Positions 1-8,470 are shown, counted from the first letter of the stretch. The stretch is 40,354 nt of DNA from Oscillospiraceae bacterium (GCA_017473225.1 JAFUMG010000033.1:1-40354); one strand, 5' to 3'. The notes: generated from the letters alone by a model not told the origin. A program made the numbers and translations.

Positions 1-25
1 AACTACAAAGGAGTTGCTTTTTTTG
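1..25 (+). terminator. Possible 3' half of an upstream gene's terminator
   Basis: The first bases read as one arm (CAAAGGAGTTGC) followed by a run of seven T, the usual downstream half of an intrinsic terminator. The matching 5' arm would lie outside the window, so this cannot be confirmed. A weak promoter for the kinase gene (TTGCTT at 14-19, 17 bases, TATGAT at 37-42) overlaps the T run. Confidence 0.3.
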
Positions 26-67
26 TAATTTTATTTTATGATATAGAAGTAAAAGGAGGCGATATCA

Positions 68-3000
68 TTGTCAGATATAAAACTGGTTTCTCCTCTGCTG
101 GATGGATTTGTTATGGGCGATCCCATGAGCAGCCACGACGGCGTGCGCTGCTGCCCGGCAATGAAGGAAAATTCTGATGAAAAATATATTGTAAAGATCA
201 TCTCCGTACCCGCGTCCCAGAAGCAGCTGGATGCGCTGCTGCTGACCGGCGCCTACAAGGACGCCGCCGCGGCCATGGAGTATTTTAAAGAGCTTTCCGA
301 CGGCGTCGTCCGGGAAGCGGAAGTTCTGCAGCAGCTTTCCAAGCTGGAAGGCTTCCTCCCCTATCAGGGCTGGCAGTCCGTCCCCATGGAGGACGGCAAG
401 CTGGGCTACAACGTCTACCTGGTGGGCTCCTACAAGCGCTCTCTGGAAAAATTCCTCCGGCGCAATCCCATGACCCATCTGGGCGCCGTGAATCTGGGCT
501 TGGATATCTGCGCCGCCCTGGCCATCTGCCGCCGTGCCGGCTACCTGTACATCGACCTGAAGCCCTCCAATATCTACCTAACCGGTGACCGGGAATACCG
601 CATCGGCGATCTGGGCTTCGCCAGCCTCAAGTCTCTGAAGTATACCGGCCTGCCCACCAAGTACCGCAGCTGCTATACCGCCCCCGAGCTCCATGACGCC
701 TTGGCGACCCTGAATCCCACGGCGGACATCTATGCCCTGGGCATGATCCTCTATCAGATCTATAACAACGGCCAGCTGCCCTTCAAGAACCGGGCCCCCT
801 CTGAGGAGCTGCCCGCTCCCCTGAACGCGGATTACGAAATGGCCGAGATCATCATGAAGGCCATCGCGCCGGACCCCAGAGTCCGCTGGCAGAATCCCAT
901 TGAGATGGGCCAGGCTCTGGTGGGCTACATGCAGCGCAACACCGTCAACGACAATCCCATCGTCCCCCCTGTGGTCCAGCAGCCCGCTCCCGTGGTCCGG
1001 GAGGAGCCGGAGGAGGAAGAGGACGATCTGCTGGCCGGCAATCCCGCGGCGGTTTACGAGCCCGCGGCTCCCGCCGAGCCCGAGCCGGTGGAAGAGCCCC
1101 TGATCCCCGAAGCGCCGGTAACCGAGCCGGAGCCCGAGGAAGAAGAGGACCTGTACGCGCGGTATCTGTCTGCCGATCCCTTCCCCGCGGAAGAGCCCGA
1201 GGAGGAAGATGAGGACGAAGACGAGCCTTATCCCGACGAGCTGTCCTTCCTGAACGACATGATCTCCGACGAGACCGCCCCCAGCGCCGAGCGGGGCGAC
1301 GATCTGGCCGAAGCCGAAATGAGCGACGAGGTCAATGACATGCTCTCCCAGGCCGACGAGCTGATCGCCCGGGAAATTCCGGACTCCGTTGTGATCCCCG
1401 AGCCCTCCGAAATCGAGCTCTCCGAGGAGCCCGCCGAGCCCGCTTCCGAAGAGGATGACATCGACCTTTCCGACGTGGAAGTGGATGAGACCGAAGAGGA
1501 CGCCGGCGAGGAAACCGAAGAGACGTCTGCGTTCGAGGAGGAGGAAAAGCCCCGTAAAAAGGCCCGCTCCTGGATCGCGGCGATCCTGATCATCCTGCTT
1601 CTGGCCCTGGTGGGCGGCGGCGGCTTCTATTTCTACACCAATTACTATCTGGTGACCATCGACAATATGGAGGTCAGCGGCAACGAGGACACCATCACCG
1701 TCCTGCTGACCACCGCCGCGGACCAGTCCATGCTGACCGTGGTCTGCACCGATACCTACGGCAACACCCTGTCCATGCCCGTCAACGACGGCCAGGCGGT
1801 CTTCACCGGCCTGAATCCCGCCACTACTTATAAGCTGACGGTGGAGGCCGAGGGCTTCCATGCCCTCTCCGGCTCCTGCACCGGCAGCTACACCACCAAA
1901 GAGCAGACCAATATCGTCAGCTTCACCGCCGTCACCGGCACCGAGGACGGCTCCGTCATGCTGAACTTCACCGTGGACGGCCGGGAGACCCAGGACTGGA
2001 TGGTGGAGTACAGCGCAGAGGGCGAAGAGACCCAGTCCGTCTCCTTCACCGGCCACATGGTCTCCGTCAACAATCTGACCGTGGGCAAGACCTATACCTT
2101 CCGCCTGGTAGCCGCTCCCGGCTCCGACCTGTATATCACCGGCAATGATACCGTGGAGTACACCGCTTCCCGGATCGTCATCGCTGAGAAGCTGAGCATC
2201 GTTTCCTGCGTGGACGGTGTCCTGACCGCCCAGTGGAATGCCCCCGCGGATACCGCTGTGGACAGCTGGACCGTCCGCTGCTACTCCGACGATGACTATG
2301 ACGAAACCATCACCGTCACCGACACCACCGCCCAGTTCTCCGGCATCAGCTCCGACAAGGCCTATACTGTCGAAGTCGTAGCCGCCGATATGGCCCAGGG
2401 CAGCCGTGCCTATGTCTCCGCCAACCCCGTCACCGTCTCCAATATCGAGGTCAAGCCCGACAGCGCCGCCCATGGCCTGTCCGTGACCTGGGAATCCGGC
2501 GATGTGATCCCCGAGGGCGGCTGGCTGCTGATGTACAGCATTGACGGCAGCGACGCCCAGGATGTGGTCAAGTGCGAGGATAACAGCGGCGTCATCGCAA
2601 ACACCGTCCCCAACGCTTCCTACAGCCTTATCATCCAGGCGGCTGATGGCTCCACCGTCTTCGGCGGCCAGGCCAGCTACACCACGGAGGCCGCCGCGGA
2701 CTTTGACGCCCACGCCCTGACCGCCGCGGATATCCAGGCCAGCCTGTGCAAGACCCCCGACAAGGAAGACTGGACCTACGAGGACCTGGACAGCGATAAT
2801 GACTACACCACCACCTTCTCCCCTGACGAGAAGGCTTCGCTGGTGCTGTATTCCACCAAGCGGCTGGGCACCGCCCGGGCAGAGACCGCGGTCCTGTACG
2901 TCATCCGTGACGCCGAGGGCAAGGTCATGGGCGAGCTGGTCAATGTGGAGACCTTCTCCTGGGTCACCATGTGGAATGACCGCTACTGCTACCTGACCAT

Positions 3001-3094
3001 CCCGGCGATCCCCGCCGAGGCCGGCAGCTACACCCTCGAGATCTACTTCGACGGCGCTCTGGTCCTGACCAAGACCCTGAATATTTCCGGTTAA
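68..3094 (+). CDS. Membrane Ser/Thr protein kinase with fibronectin-like ectodomain
   Basis: Phosphorylates proteins on Ser/Thr; the kinase faces the cytoplasm. Start is TTG at 68, chosen because AAAGGAGG lies about 9 bases upstream and no ATG competes. Kinase domain is roughly residues 10-290: Lys43 (IVKI), Glu in the REAEVL helix, Asp163/Lys165/Asn168 in YIDLKPSN, Asp181 in DLG (replacing DFG), APE at 205-207, Asp220 of the F helix. The usual HRD reads YID, so His and Arg are lost, but the catalytic Asp remains. A long Glu/Asp/Pro-rich linker (about 305-495) leads to KPRKK and one membrane helix (about 501-523). The extracellular part holds three to four fibronectin-III-like beta repeats (about 530-870) and a further beta-rich C-terminal domain. 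The layout resembles PknB-type sensors, with FN3-like instead of PASTA repeats. Ligand unknown. Single-gene unit, closed by the terminator at 3101. Confidence 0.92.
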   Translation: MSDIKLVSPLLDGFVMGDPMSSHDGVRCCPAMKENSDEKYIVKIISVPASQKQLDALLLTGAYKDAAAAMEYFKELSDGVVREAEVLQQLSKLEGFLPYQGWQSVPMEDGKLGYNVYLVGSYKRSLEKFLRRNPMTHLGAVNLGLDICAALAICRRAGYLYIDLKPSNIYLTGDREYRIGDLGFASLKSLKYTGLPTKYRSCYTAPELHDALATLNPTADIYALGMILYQIYNNGQLPFKNRAPSEELPAPLNADYEMAEIIMKAIAPDPRVRWQNPIEMGQALVGYMQRNTVNDNPIVPPVVQQPAPVVREEPEEEEDDLLAGNPAAVYEPAAPAEPEPVEEPLIPEAPVTEPEPEEEEDLYARYLSADPFPAEEPEEEDEDEDEPYPDELSFLNDMISDETAPSAERGDDLAEAEMSDEVNDMLSQADELIAREIPDSVVIPEPSEIELSEEPAEPASEEDDIDLSDVEVDETEEDAGEETEETSAFEEEEKPRKKARSWIAAILIILLLALVGGGGFYFYTNYYLVTIDNMEVSGNEDTITVLLTTAADQSMLTVVCTDTYGNTLSMPVNDGQAVFTGLNPATTYKLTVEAEGFHALSGSCTGSYTTKEQTNIVSFTAVTGTEDGSVMLNFTVDGRETQDWMVEYSAEGEETQSVSFTGHMVSVNNLTVGKTYTFRLVAAPGSDLYITGNDTVEYTASRIVIAEKLSIVSCVDGVLTAQWNAPADTAVDSWTVRCYSDDDYDETITVTDTTAQFSGISSDKAYTVEVVAADMAQGSRAYVSANPVTVSNIEVKPDSAAHGLSVTWESGDVIPEGGWLLMYSIDGSDAQDVVKCEDNSGVIANTVPNASYSLIIQAADGSTVFGGQASYTTEAAADFDAHALTAADIQASLCKTPDKEDWTYEDLDSDNDYTTTFSPDEKASLVLYSTKRLGTARAETAVLYVIRDAEGKVMGELVNVETFSWVTMWNDRYCYLTIPAIPAEAGSYTLEIYFDGALVLTKTLNISG

Positions 3095-3100
3095 GCATTC

Positions 3101-3130
3101 GGCAGCCGCGCTTTCGCGCGGCTGCCTTTT
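3101..3130 (+). terminator. Intrinsic terminator of the kinase gene
   Basis: Perfect 11-base arms GGCAGCCGCGC (3101-3111) and GCGCGGCTGCC (3116-3126) with a TTTC loop and a TTTT tail, six bases after the kinase stop codon. Confidence 0.88.
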
Positions 3131-3169
3131 GTGATTTCCAGCAGTTTCCATCCACAAAATGTCCGTCTG

Positions 3170-3200
3170 TTCACACATTCCCCGGAAATGATGCTATAAT
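3170..3200 (+). promoter_or_regulatory. Candidate sigma-A promoter for the phospholipase-like gene
   Basis: TATAAT at 3195-3200 is a perfect -10 box. The -35 is weaker: TTCACA at 3170-3175, 19 bases upstream. It sits between the kinase terminator and the next start codon. Confidence 0.45.
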
Positions 3201-3240
3201 GCATCCGTAAGCACAAGAAATCAACGACAGGAGTGAATCC

Positions 3241-3783
3241 ATGCGCGGCAAATCCCACCAGTACCTTGGACGTTATCTGGCAGAAAAGTACATGTCCACC
3301 CTCCCGAAGCGATACGTAAGCGCCTTTCTCATCGGCTGCATCGAGCCGGACCGCAATCCCGCCACCTATCTGAAGGGCTCTCTGCGCCGGCAGTGGCTCC
3401 GGGGCCACAACTGGGGCAATGCCCAGCGGTATATGCAGCGGGTATCCACCAGACTGGAAAACAGAGACCACCTGAAGCTGCTGGACTATTATACCATGGG
3501 AAAGCTCATCCACTACACCACCGACGCCTTTACATCCGCCCACAACGAGGAATTTGGCTCCAGCCTCCAGGACCACCGGGAATACGAAGCAGCGCTGCAG
3601 GACCACTTCCTGACCTACATTTCCGAAAGCCCGGAATTCTGGACCGACGCCAAGCGCCCGGTGATGGACACCATCCGCACCTACCACCGTGACTACATCC
3701 GCCGTCCCGTCAACATCCACACGGACACCCGCTTCTCGATCATCGTCTGCTGCATGGTCCTGACGCGGCTGTTCGCCCATTGA
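3241..3783 (+). CDS. Zinc-dependent phospholipase C-like protein
   Basis: 180 residues with the His/Asp pattern of the zinc-dependent phospholipase C / S1-P1 nuclease fold: KSHQYLG near the N-terminus, PDRNP, RGHNWG, then GKLIHYTTDAFTSAHN and DHREYE, a series spaced for a three-metal site in an all-helical domain. Family members hydrolyse phospholipids or other phosphate esters, but many short clostridial versions are uncharacterised. No signal peptide is visible, so this one is probably cytoplasmic, unlike the secreted toxins. ATG at 3241 follows AGGAG at 7 bases. It ends at a bidirectional terminator shared with the convergent HD-domain gene. Substrate unknown. Confidence 0.8.
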   Translation: MRGKSHQYLGRYLAEKYMSTLPKRYVSAFLIGCIEPDRNPATYLKGSLRRQWLRGHNWGNAQRYMQRVSTRLENRDHLKLLDYYTMGKLIHYTTDAFTSAHNEEFGSSLQDHREYEAALQDHFLTYISESPEFWTDAKRPVMDTIRTYHRDYIRRPVNIHTDTRFSIIVCCMVLTRLFAH

Positions 3784-3811
3784 AAAAACCGCCCCGACCG
3801 GGGCGGTTTTT
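3784..3811. terminator. Bidirectional terminator between convergent genes
   Basis: AAAAACCGCCCC (3784-3795), loop GACC, GGGGCGGTTTTT (3800-3811). It gives a G+C stem with a T run on either strand, and lies one base from both stop codons. Confidence 0.93.
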
Positions 3812-3812
3812 C

Positions 3813-4400
3813 TTATTCGCAGAGCTCAGCGAGCTCCTTCGCTGTCTGTTCCTCGCAGCTGCGCATGGCCAGGATGGTCTTCTCCAGCACCTCGTCCAGG
3901 GTCCAGCCCAGACGCTCCGCGCCATCTTTGATGATGTCCCGGGAGCAGCCGGCGGCAAACTTCTTGTCCTTGAACTTTTTCTTCAGGCTGGAAAGCTCCA
4001 TATCCATGACGCTCTTGGAGGGGCGCATCCGGGCGGCGGCGCCGATCAGGCCCGTCAGCTCGTCCACAGCGAACATGACCTTCTCCATCTCATGCTCCGG
4101 CTCCACATCGCAGCAGATGCCGTAGCCATGGGAGCAAATGGCATGGACCATTTCAGGGGACGCGCTGACCTCGGCCAGCAGCTCCGGCGCCTTTTTGCAG
4201 TGCTCCTCGGGCCACTGCTCGAAGTCCACATCATGCAGCAGACCGCACAGGCCCCAGAAATCCACCTGGTCACCGTAGCCCAGCTCCCGGGCATACCAGC
4301 GCATGACGCCCTCCACCGTCAGGGCATGGAGGATGTGGAAGGGCTCCTTGTTGTATTTTTGCAGCAGGGCCAACGCCTGCTCTCTTGTCAAACCATTCAT
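3813..4400 (-). CDS. HD-domain phosphohydrolase-like protein
   Basis: 195 residues. HD-superfamily metal ligands are visible: His25 (FHILHAL), His56-Asp57 (GLLHDVD), His91 (CSHGYG) and Asp113 (AVDELTG). The family hydrolyses phosphate esters or nucleotides; the substrate here is unknown. ATG at 4400 follows GGGAGGAGCG at a good distance. The start lies inside the preceding aconitase-X small-subunit frame, overlapping it by 131 bases, which suggests translational coupling. It is the last gene of the reductase/aconitase-X operon, ending at the shared terminator. Whether it serves that pathway or is merely co-transcribed cannot be told. Confidence 0.85.
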   Translation of the reverse strand: MNGLTREQALALLQKYNKEPFHILHALTVEGVMRWYARELGYGDQVDFWGLCGLLHDVDFEQWPEEHCKKAPELLAEVSASPEMVHAICSHGYGICCDVEPEHEMEKVMFAVDELTGLIGAAARMRPSKSVMDMELSSLKKKFKDKKFAAGCSRDIIKDGAERLGWTLDEVLEKTILAMRSCEEQTAKELAELCE

Positions 4401-4860
4401 GAACGCTCCTCCCGCGTAAATCGACGCAGACGACGCCGTCTTCCTGGATGGTGATGGTCATGCCGTCCTTGACATAGTCCAGGAATTCCTCGCCCAGGCT
4501 GTCCACGACGGGCATTTTCACCTCCGGGAGCCAGACGGAAGCCAGAATGGAGCCGGCCGCCGCCAGGGAGTCAATGGGCTTGCTGAACAGCATACAGGCA
4601 GGCTGCCGCTCCATGGCGCAGGCACAGTAGAGCACCAGGCCGCCGGTGGTGGAGCCGATGGTCTGGGGCAGGCACAGGGCCTTGCCCGCCAGCTCCTTGC
4701 CGTGGAGGTCCGGGTTGTTCTGGTCGCCGCAGGTGGCCTTCTTGTCGCCGAACTGCAGCGCGCCCTGCAACGATGCCAGGGTGTTGAAGCCATAGTGGGA
4801 CACCACAGCCTCCGCGTTCACGGTGCCAGGGGTCACAACACGTCCTTTAAATTCTCTCAT
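4270..4860 (-). CDS. Aconitase X swivel (small) subunit, DUF126 type
   Basis: Residues 1 to about 145 match the swivelling beta domain of aconitase X (MREFKGRVV start, GDKKATCGDQNNPDLHG, PQTIGSTTGG, then the IDSLAAAG region). This subunit closes over the active site of the large subunit to form a dehydratase. In split (type II) enzymes it is a separate gene, as here. ATG at 4860 is chosen because it overlaps the large-subunit stop (ATGA) and follows AGGAGG; longer upstream readings lie inside the large-subunit gene. About 45 C-terminal residues after VVCVDLRG look unlike the family and are simply the HD gene read in another frame. They suggest a lost stop codon or a tolerated extension. Confidence 0.85.
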   Translation of the reverse strand: MREFKGRVVTPGTVNAEAVVSHYGFNTLASLQGALQFGDKKATCGDQNNPDLHGKELAGKALCLPQTIGSTTGGLVLYCACAMERQPACMLFSKPIDSLAAAGSILASVWLPEVKMPVVDSLGEEFLDYVKDGMTITIQEDGVVCVDLRGRSVHEWFDKRAGVGPAAKIQQGALPHPPCPDGGGRHALVCPGAGLR

Positions 4861-6137
4861 GCCCAGGCGCCTCCTTTCGTGATCTGGATCAGGATCTCTT
4901 CCTCGGTGTAATACCGGGCGGTGGTGTAGGTACGCAGCTTGTTGGAAGAGGTCATGACCGGCATGGACTTGCACAGCGGGTTATTCATATACATCAGCGG
5001 GCAGATGCAGCTGAGGATCACGCCGGTGGCCTTCAGCCGGGCGGCATACTCGGTCTTCTCAAATTCCTTCTTCACGCCGGGGGCAGTGGTGAAGACCGTG
5101 GGGACCAGGACCTTCTTATTGCCGCTGTCCTTCAGGCCTTCCTCCACCCGGACAGTCCAGTCCTTGAGCTGCTGCAGGCTCATGTGGGGGCAGCCCACGA
5201 AGCACAGCTTGGGCTTGGCTTCGGCGTTCTTCCACATGACGGGATAATTGGCCTTGACCCGCTCCAGCTCCGCGTCGTCAATGACGTAGACCTTGGCGCC
5301 CTCGGCAACCAATCCCGCGCCCTGCTCCTTGGCTTCGGGGGTCAGATTCTCAATATGGTACAGGCCCACCGCGCCGTTGGAGGCGGTAGCCGCGCCGAAA
5401 TCCTTCAGATAAGCGCAGACTTCATCGGTCAGCTCAGTACCCAGCCACTTCTCCATGCCGGTGACGAAGGGAACATCCTCCATCACCTTCATGCCAATGG
5501 CGGAGCCCAGCAGCTGGGCTTCCGGCTTCTTCGTAGTCTCCACCTTCACGATCCAGGTGGCCTTCCGGCCCTCGTCGGTCAGCAGGCCGAAATTGGGCAC
5601 AAAGCCAGCGATGGAGCCCATGATGTCCATGATGCCGGAGTTGCGGTTGCACCGGGCGCCCAGGACAGAGTTGGCATAGACCACGGCGGAAGACTCTGCC
5701 CAGCTGAGGATCTCGCCCTTCTTAGGCTTGTTGCCCACCTGGTCCAGATAGCAGGCGCAGGTGAAGGCGTCGTCGTTCATCAGGCCCAGCTCCTTCAGCT
5801 GGCCCTCATACATCTCCTGGGTGGAGTACATGAATTTGTTGAAAACCAGCTTCTGCAGGAAATTGGCGGGGACATTGGGGTCCACCGGCCGGGGATCCAC
5901 AGAGAACTGCTGGCCGGAGACCGCGCCGGCGTCGATGAGCTGCTGCATCAGGTCAAAAACCGGTTTCATCATCTTCAGGCCGAAGGAAGTGACCAGATGG
6001 TTATATTCAGAGGTAACGCTCACCATCTTGTCCGCGCCAAAGGCGTCGCCGTACATGACCAGGGTCTTCATGACCTTTGCCATGGTCTCGCCCTTGGAGC
6101 CATCCAGAATGGCCTGCTGTTCGGGGGTTAAATACAT
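4857..6137 (-). CDS. Aconitase X catalytic (large) subunit, DUF521 type
   Basis: 426 residues, full length for the aconitase X catalytic subunit. Landmarks: MYLTPEQQAILDG at the N-terminus, CACYLDQVG, ESSAVVYANSVLGARCNRNSG around 150-165, FVGCPHMSLQQL near 330, and a C-terminal SSNKLRTYTTARYY. The conserved cysteines are those expected to hold a small Fe-S cluster in this family. Known members dehydrate cis-3-hydroxyproline (bacteria) or mevalonate 5-phosphate (archaea). The split gene pair and bacterial context suggest the former group, but the neighbouring enoate-reductase-like enzyme is not part of that known route, so the substrate is open. It follows the reductase after 100 bases of repeat and is translationally coupled to the small subunit. 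Confidence 0.9.
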   Translation of the reverse strand: MYLTPEQQAILDGSKGETMAKVMKTLVMYGDAFGADKMVSVTSEYNHLVTSFGLKMMKPVFDLMQQLIDAGAVSGQQFSVDPRPVDPNVPANFLQKLVFNKFMYSTQEMYEGQLKELGLMNDDAFTCACYLDQVGNKPKKGEILSWAESSAVVYANSVLGARCNRNSGIMDIMGSIAGFVPNFGLLTDEGRKATWIVKVETTKKPEAQLLGSAIGMKVMEDVPFVTGMEKWLGTELTDEVCAYLKDFGAATASNGAVGLYHIENLTPEAKEQGAGLVAEGAKVYVIDDAELERVKANYPVMWKNAEAKPKLCFVGCPHMSLQQLKDWTVRVEEGLKDSGNKKVLVPTVFTTAPGVKKEFEKTEYAARLKATGVILSCICPLMYMNNPLCKSMPVMTSSNKLRTYTTARYYTEEEILIQITKGGAWA

Positions 6138-6163
6138 TGTTATTCCTCCAATTTAAGGATTTT

Positions 6164-6240
6164 GTAATGCAGAATGCTGAATACAAAATGCATAATCAAA
6201 GTATTTCATTTTGCATTCTGCATTTTGAATTTTGCATTTA
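6164..6240. repeat. A+T-rich inverted-repeat element between operon genes
   Basis: AATGCAGAATG (6166-6176) is repeated inverted as CATTCTGCATT (6214-6224), with further loosely matching copies of the TTTTGCAT / ATGCAAAA motif on either side. The composition contrasts with the G+C-rich genes. It looks like a small dispersed palindromic intergenic element inserted between the reductase and aconitase-X genes. The transcript would carry it as a hairpin. Confidence 0.65.
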
Positions 6241-8298
6241 TAGCTTCATACACACGTCCCAGGCGCCCCAGATGACGCTTCTCAGGTTACCGACCTTGTC
6301 GGCATCGCCCACGAGATGGATGTGCTTGCCCTTGGGGGCCAAGGGAGCGGGACGGTAGCCGGTGGACAGGATCACACTGTCCGCGTCGATCCGGAACTGT
6401 TTGCCATCCTTATCGGAGACCATAACGCCGCCGTCCAGGACCTCGCAGAGTCTGGTCTCCAGATGGACGGGGACCTTGTTGGCCTCAAAGAAGTCCCGGA
6501 GGAAGCTGGTGTTGGCCAGGCAGACGCCCTTGGTGGTGATCAGATCATCCTGCATCTCCACGATGGTGGGGTTTTTGCCCTGGAGGTACAGCTCATAGGC
6601 GATCTCGCAGCCCGTCAGGCCGCCGCCGATGATGGTGACGTTCCTGCCCACTTCCCGCTTGCCCAGCAGGAAATCGATGGCCTGGATGCCCTTGTCGATG
6701 CCCTTGACGGGGATCGTGATGGCATTGGAACCGGTGGCGACGATGACCTCGTCAGCGCCCAGGGATTCCGGATCCTTCACCTCGGTGTTCAGCTTCACCT
6801 CGATGGGATACTTGGTCAGCTCCCGCTTGTACCAGGCGATCAGCGCACGGTCCTTCTCCTTGAAGGAGGGAGCCGCCGCGGCGATGAACACGCCGCCCAG
6901 CTCGCCGCTCTTTTCGTACAGGGTCACCTGATGGCCCCGCTTGGCCAGCACCAGGGCGGATTCCATGCCGCCGATACCGCCGCCGATGACAGCGATCTTC
7001 TTGGCCTTCTTGGCGGGCTTGATGTAATGCTTGGTGGACTGCATGGTCTCCGCGTTCAGAGCGCAGCGGGACAGGTGCATGGTATCGTGCAGGTCCTGGG
7101 TATTGTAGTGGCCCTTGGTGGAGGAGAAGTTGAAGCAGCCGCTGTGGCAGCAGATGCAGGGCTTGATATCCTCCACCCGGTCCTCGATCAGCTTGGTGAT
7201 CCACTCCGGGTCCACCAGAAACTGACGGGCGATGCCCACGGCGTCGATCCTGCCCTCGGCCACGGCCTGGGCGCCCACGTCGGGCTCCATGCGGCCGGCG
7301 CAGACCACGGGGATATCCACAAACTTTTTAATATGGGAGACCTCCTCCAGGTTGCAGTTCTGGGGCATATACATGGGCGGGTGGGCCCAGTACCAGGAGT
7401 CGTAGGTGCCGTTATCGGCGTTCAGCATATCGTAGCCCGCGTCCTGGAGATACTTCGCGGCCTTCTCGGACTCTTCCATGGTGCGGCCCATTTCCTGAGC
7501 CTCCTCGCCGGGGACGATGCCCTGCCGGAAGCCCTTCAGCTTGGACTCCACGGAATAGCGCAGGGACACGGGATAGTCCTCACCGCAGGTTTCCTTGATG
7601 GCCTTGACGACCTCCGCGGCAAAGCGGTAGCGGTTCTCGAAGGAGCCGCCGTATTCATCGGTACGCTTGTTATAGAATTCGATGGCAAACTGGTCCAGCA
7701 GGTAGCCCTCATGGACCGCGTGGATCTCCACACCGTCAACGCCCGCGTCCTTGCAGAGCTTGGCGGTCTTGGCGAAGGCCTCGATGATCTCGTAGATCTG
7801 TTCCACAGTCATTTCGGGGCACTCGATGTCCGGTGCCCAGCGGGCAGGCTGTGCGCTGGGGGACATCAGCTCATGGCTGGTGTCCAGAACAGGCTTCATG
7901 ATAGCCCGGGTGATCTTATTCTTGTGCAGGGGGCCCACAAGATCGGTGATGGCCCAGCTGCGGCCGATGCCGGCGGTGAGCTGGACGAAGAGCTTGGCGC
8001 CGGTCTTATGGATCTCGTCCATATAGACCTTCAGCTCGTCGAACATCTTCGGATTCTGCCACAGCCACTTGCCCCAGAAGGTATCCTTCAGGGGCGCCAT
8101 GCCGGGAATGATCAGGCCCACATTATTCTGGGCCCGCTCCAGGAACAGCTTGGCCGCCTCCTTGTCAAAATGGCAGCCGCCCAGCTCGAACCAGCCGAAC
8201 AGGGACGTACCGCCCATGGGGCACATGACGATGCGGTTCTTGATCTCCACATTGCCGATCTTCCAGGGGGTAAACAATGCTTCGTATTTCGTATCCAT
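6238..8298 (-). CDS. Old yellow enzyme family FMN/FAD/Fe-S reductase (enoate or 2,4-dienoyl-CoA reductase-like)
   Basis: 686 residues in the three-part architecture of 2,4-dienoyl-CoA reductase, enoate reductase and BaiCD/BaiH-type proteins. An N-terminal FMN TIM barrel spans about 1-370, with IHAVHEGYLLDQF, YNKRTDEYGGS and GRMEPD. A cysteine cluster CICCHSGC at about 380-387 plus a later RCALN supplies Fe-S ligands. A C-terminal FAD/NAD(P) part has two dinucleotide motifs, VIGGGIGGMESA (about 437) and IIGGGLTGCEIA (about 549). Such enzymes reduce activated C=C bonds using NAD(P)H. It is cytoplasmic and first in the operon with aconitase X and the HD protein. That suggests a dehydrate-then-reduce route on an unknown acid. 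ATG at 8298 follows AAGGAG. Stop lies at the edge of the repeat element. Confidence 0.92.
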   Translation of the reverse strand: MDTKYEALFTPWKIGNVEIKNRIVMCPMGGTSLFGWFELGGCHFDKEAAKLFLERAQNNVGLIIPGMAPLKDTFWGKWLWQNPKMFDELKVYMDEIHKTGAKLFVQLTAGIGRSWAITDLVGPLHKNKITRAIMKPVLDTSHELMSPSAQPARWAPDIECPEMTVEQIYEIIEAFAKTAKLCKDAGVDGVEIHAVHEGYLLDQFAIEFYNKRTDEYGGSFENRYRFAAEVVKAIKETCGEDYPVSLRYSVESKLKGFRQGIVPGEEAQEMGRTMEESEKAAKYLQDAGYDMLNADNGTYDSWYWAHPPMYMPQNCNLEEVSHIKKFVDIPVVCAGRMEPDVGAQAVAEGRIDAVGIARQFLVDPEWITKLIEDRVEDIKPCICCHSGCFNFSSTKGHYNTQDLHDTMHLSRCALNAETMQSTKHYIKPAKKAKKIAVIGGGIGGMESALVLAKRGHQVTLYEKSGELGGVFIAAAAPSFKEKDRALIAWYKRELTKYPIEVKLNTEVKDPESLGADEVIVATGSNAITIPVKGIDKGIQAIDFLLGKREVGRNVTIIGGGLTGCEIAYELYLQGKNPTIVEMQDDLITTKGVCLANTSFLRDFFEANKVPVHLETRLCEVLDGGVMVSDKDGKQFRIDADSVILSTGYRPAPLAPKGKHIHLVGDADKVGNLRSVIWGAWDVCMKL

Positions 8299-8330
8299 TG
8301 TATATACTCCTTTTCTTTATCTCATACTCA

Positions 8331-8470
8331 TTTTTGATTAAATACTTTAATCAAAAAGACATCGCCTTTGGCGCTGTCGATTCTGTTATTTTGAGAATAA
8401 AATAACAGAATCCCGTCTCATTATGATTTTCATATTAAAAACTTCAATTCTATGAATTAAAGTTTTTAAT
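8331..8470 (-). promoter_or_regulatory. Structured leader with four successive hairpins upstream of the reductase operon
   Basis: Four inverted repeats lie between the promoter and the start codon. In transcript order: (a) 8470-8434, ATTAAAAACTT arms plus inner GAATT/AATTC; (b) 8412-8379, perfect 14-base arms GATTCTGTTATTTT with a 6-base loop; (c) 8378-8358, GACA-CGCC / GGCG-TGTC with one mismatch, followed at once by TTTTT like an intrinsic terminator; (d) 8357-8331, perfect 12-base arms TTTTTGATTAAA with a 3-base loop. Hairpins b, c and d abut without a gap, and the T run of c is an arm of d. Function unknown: attenuator, stacked operators or a palindromic insertion are all possible. Confidence 0.7.

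Noticed and set aside
578-3178. Very long open frame antisense to the kinase gene
   Set aside because: It mirrors the codon bias of the G+C-rich kinase gene, gives a Gly/Val/Asp-rich low-complexity product with no recognisable domain, and the + strand frame has clear kinase motifs.
3091-3780. Open frame antisense to the phospholipase C-like gene
   Set aside because: It crosses the kinase terminator and the promoter of the + strand gene, which has the better motif evidence.
6316-8337. Long open frame antisense to the flavin reductase
   Set aside because: Shadow of G+C-rich third codon positions. No ribosome site or domain, and it runs into the hairpin leader.
8331-8470. Considered calling the hairpin array a CRISPR or tandem repeat
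   Set aside because: The units differ in sequence and are palindromes, not direct repeats with spacers.
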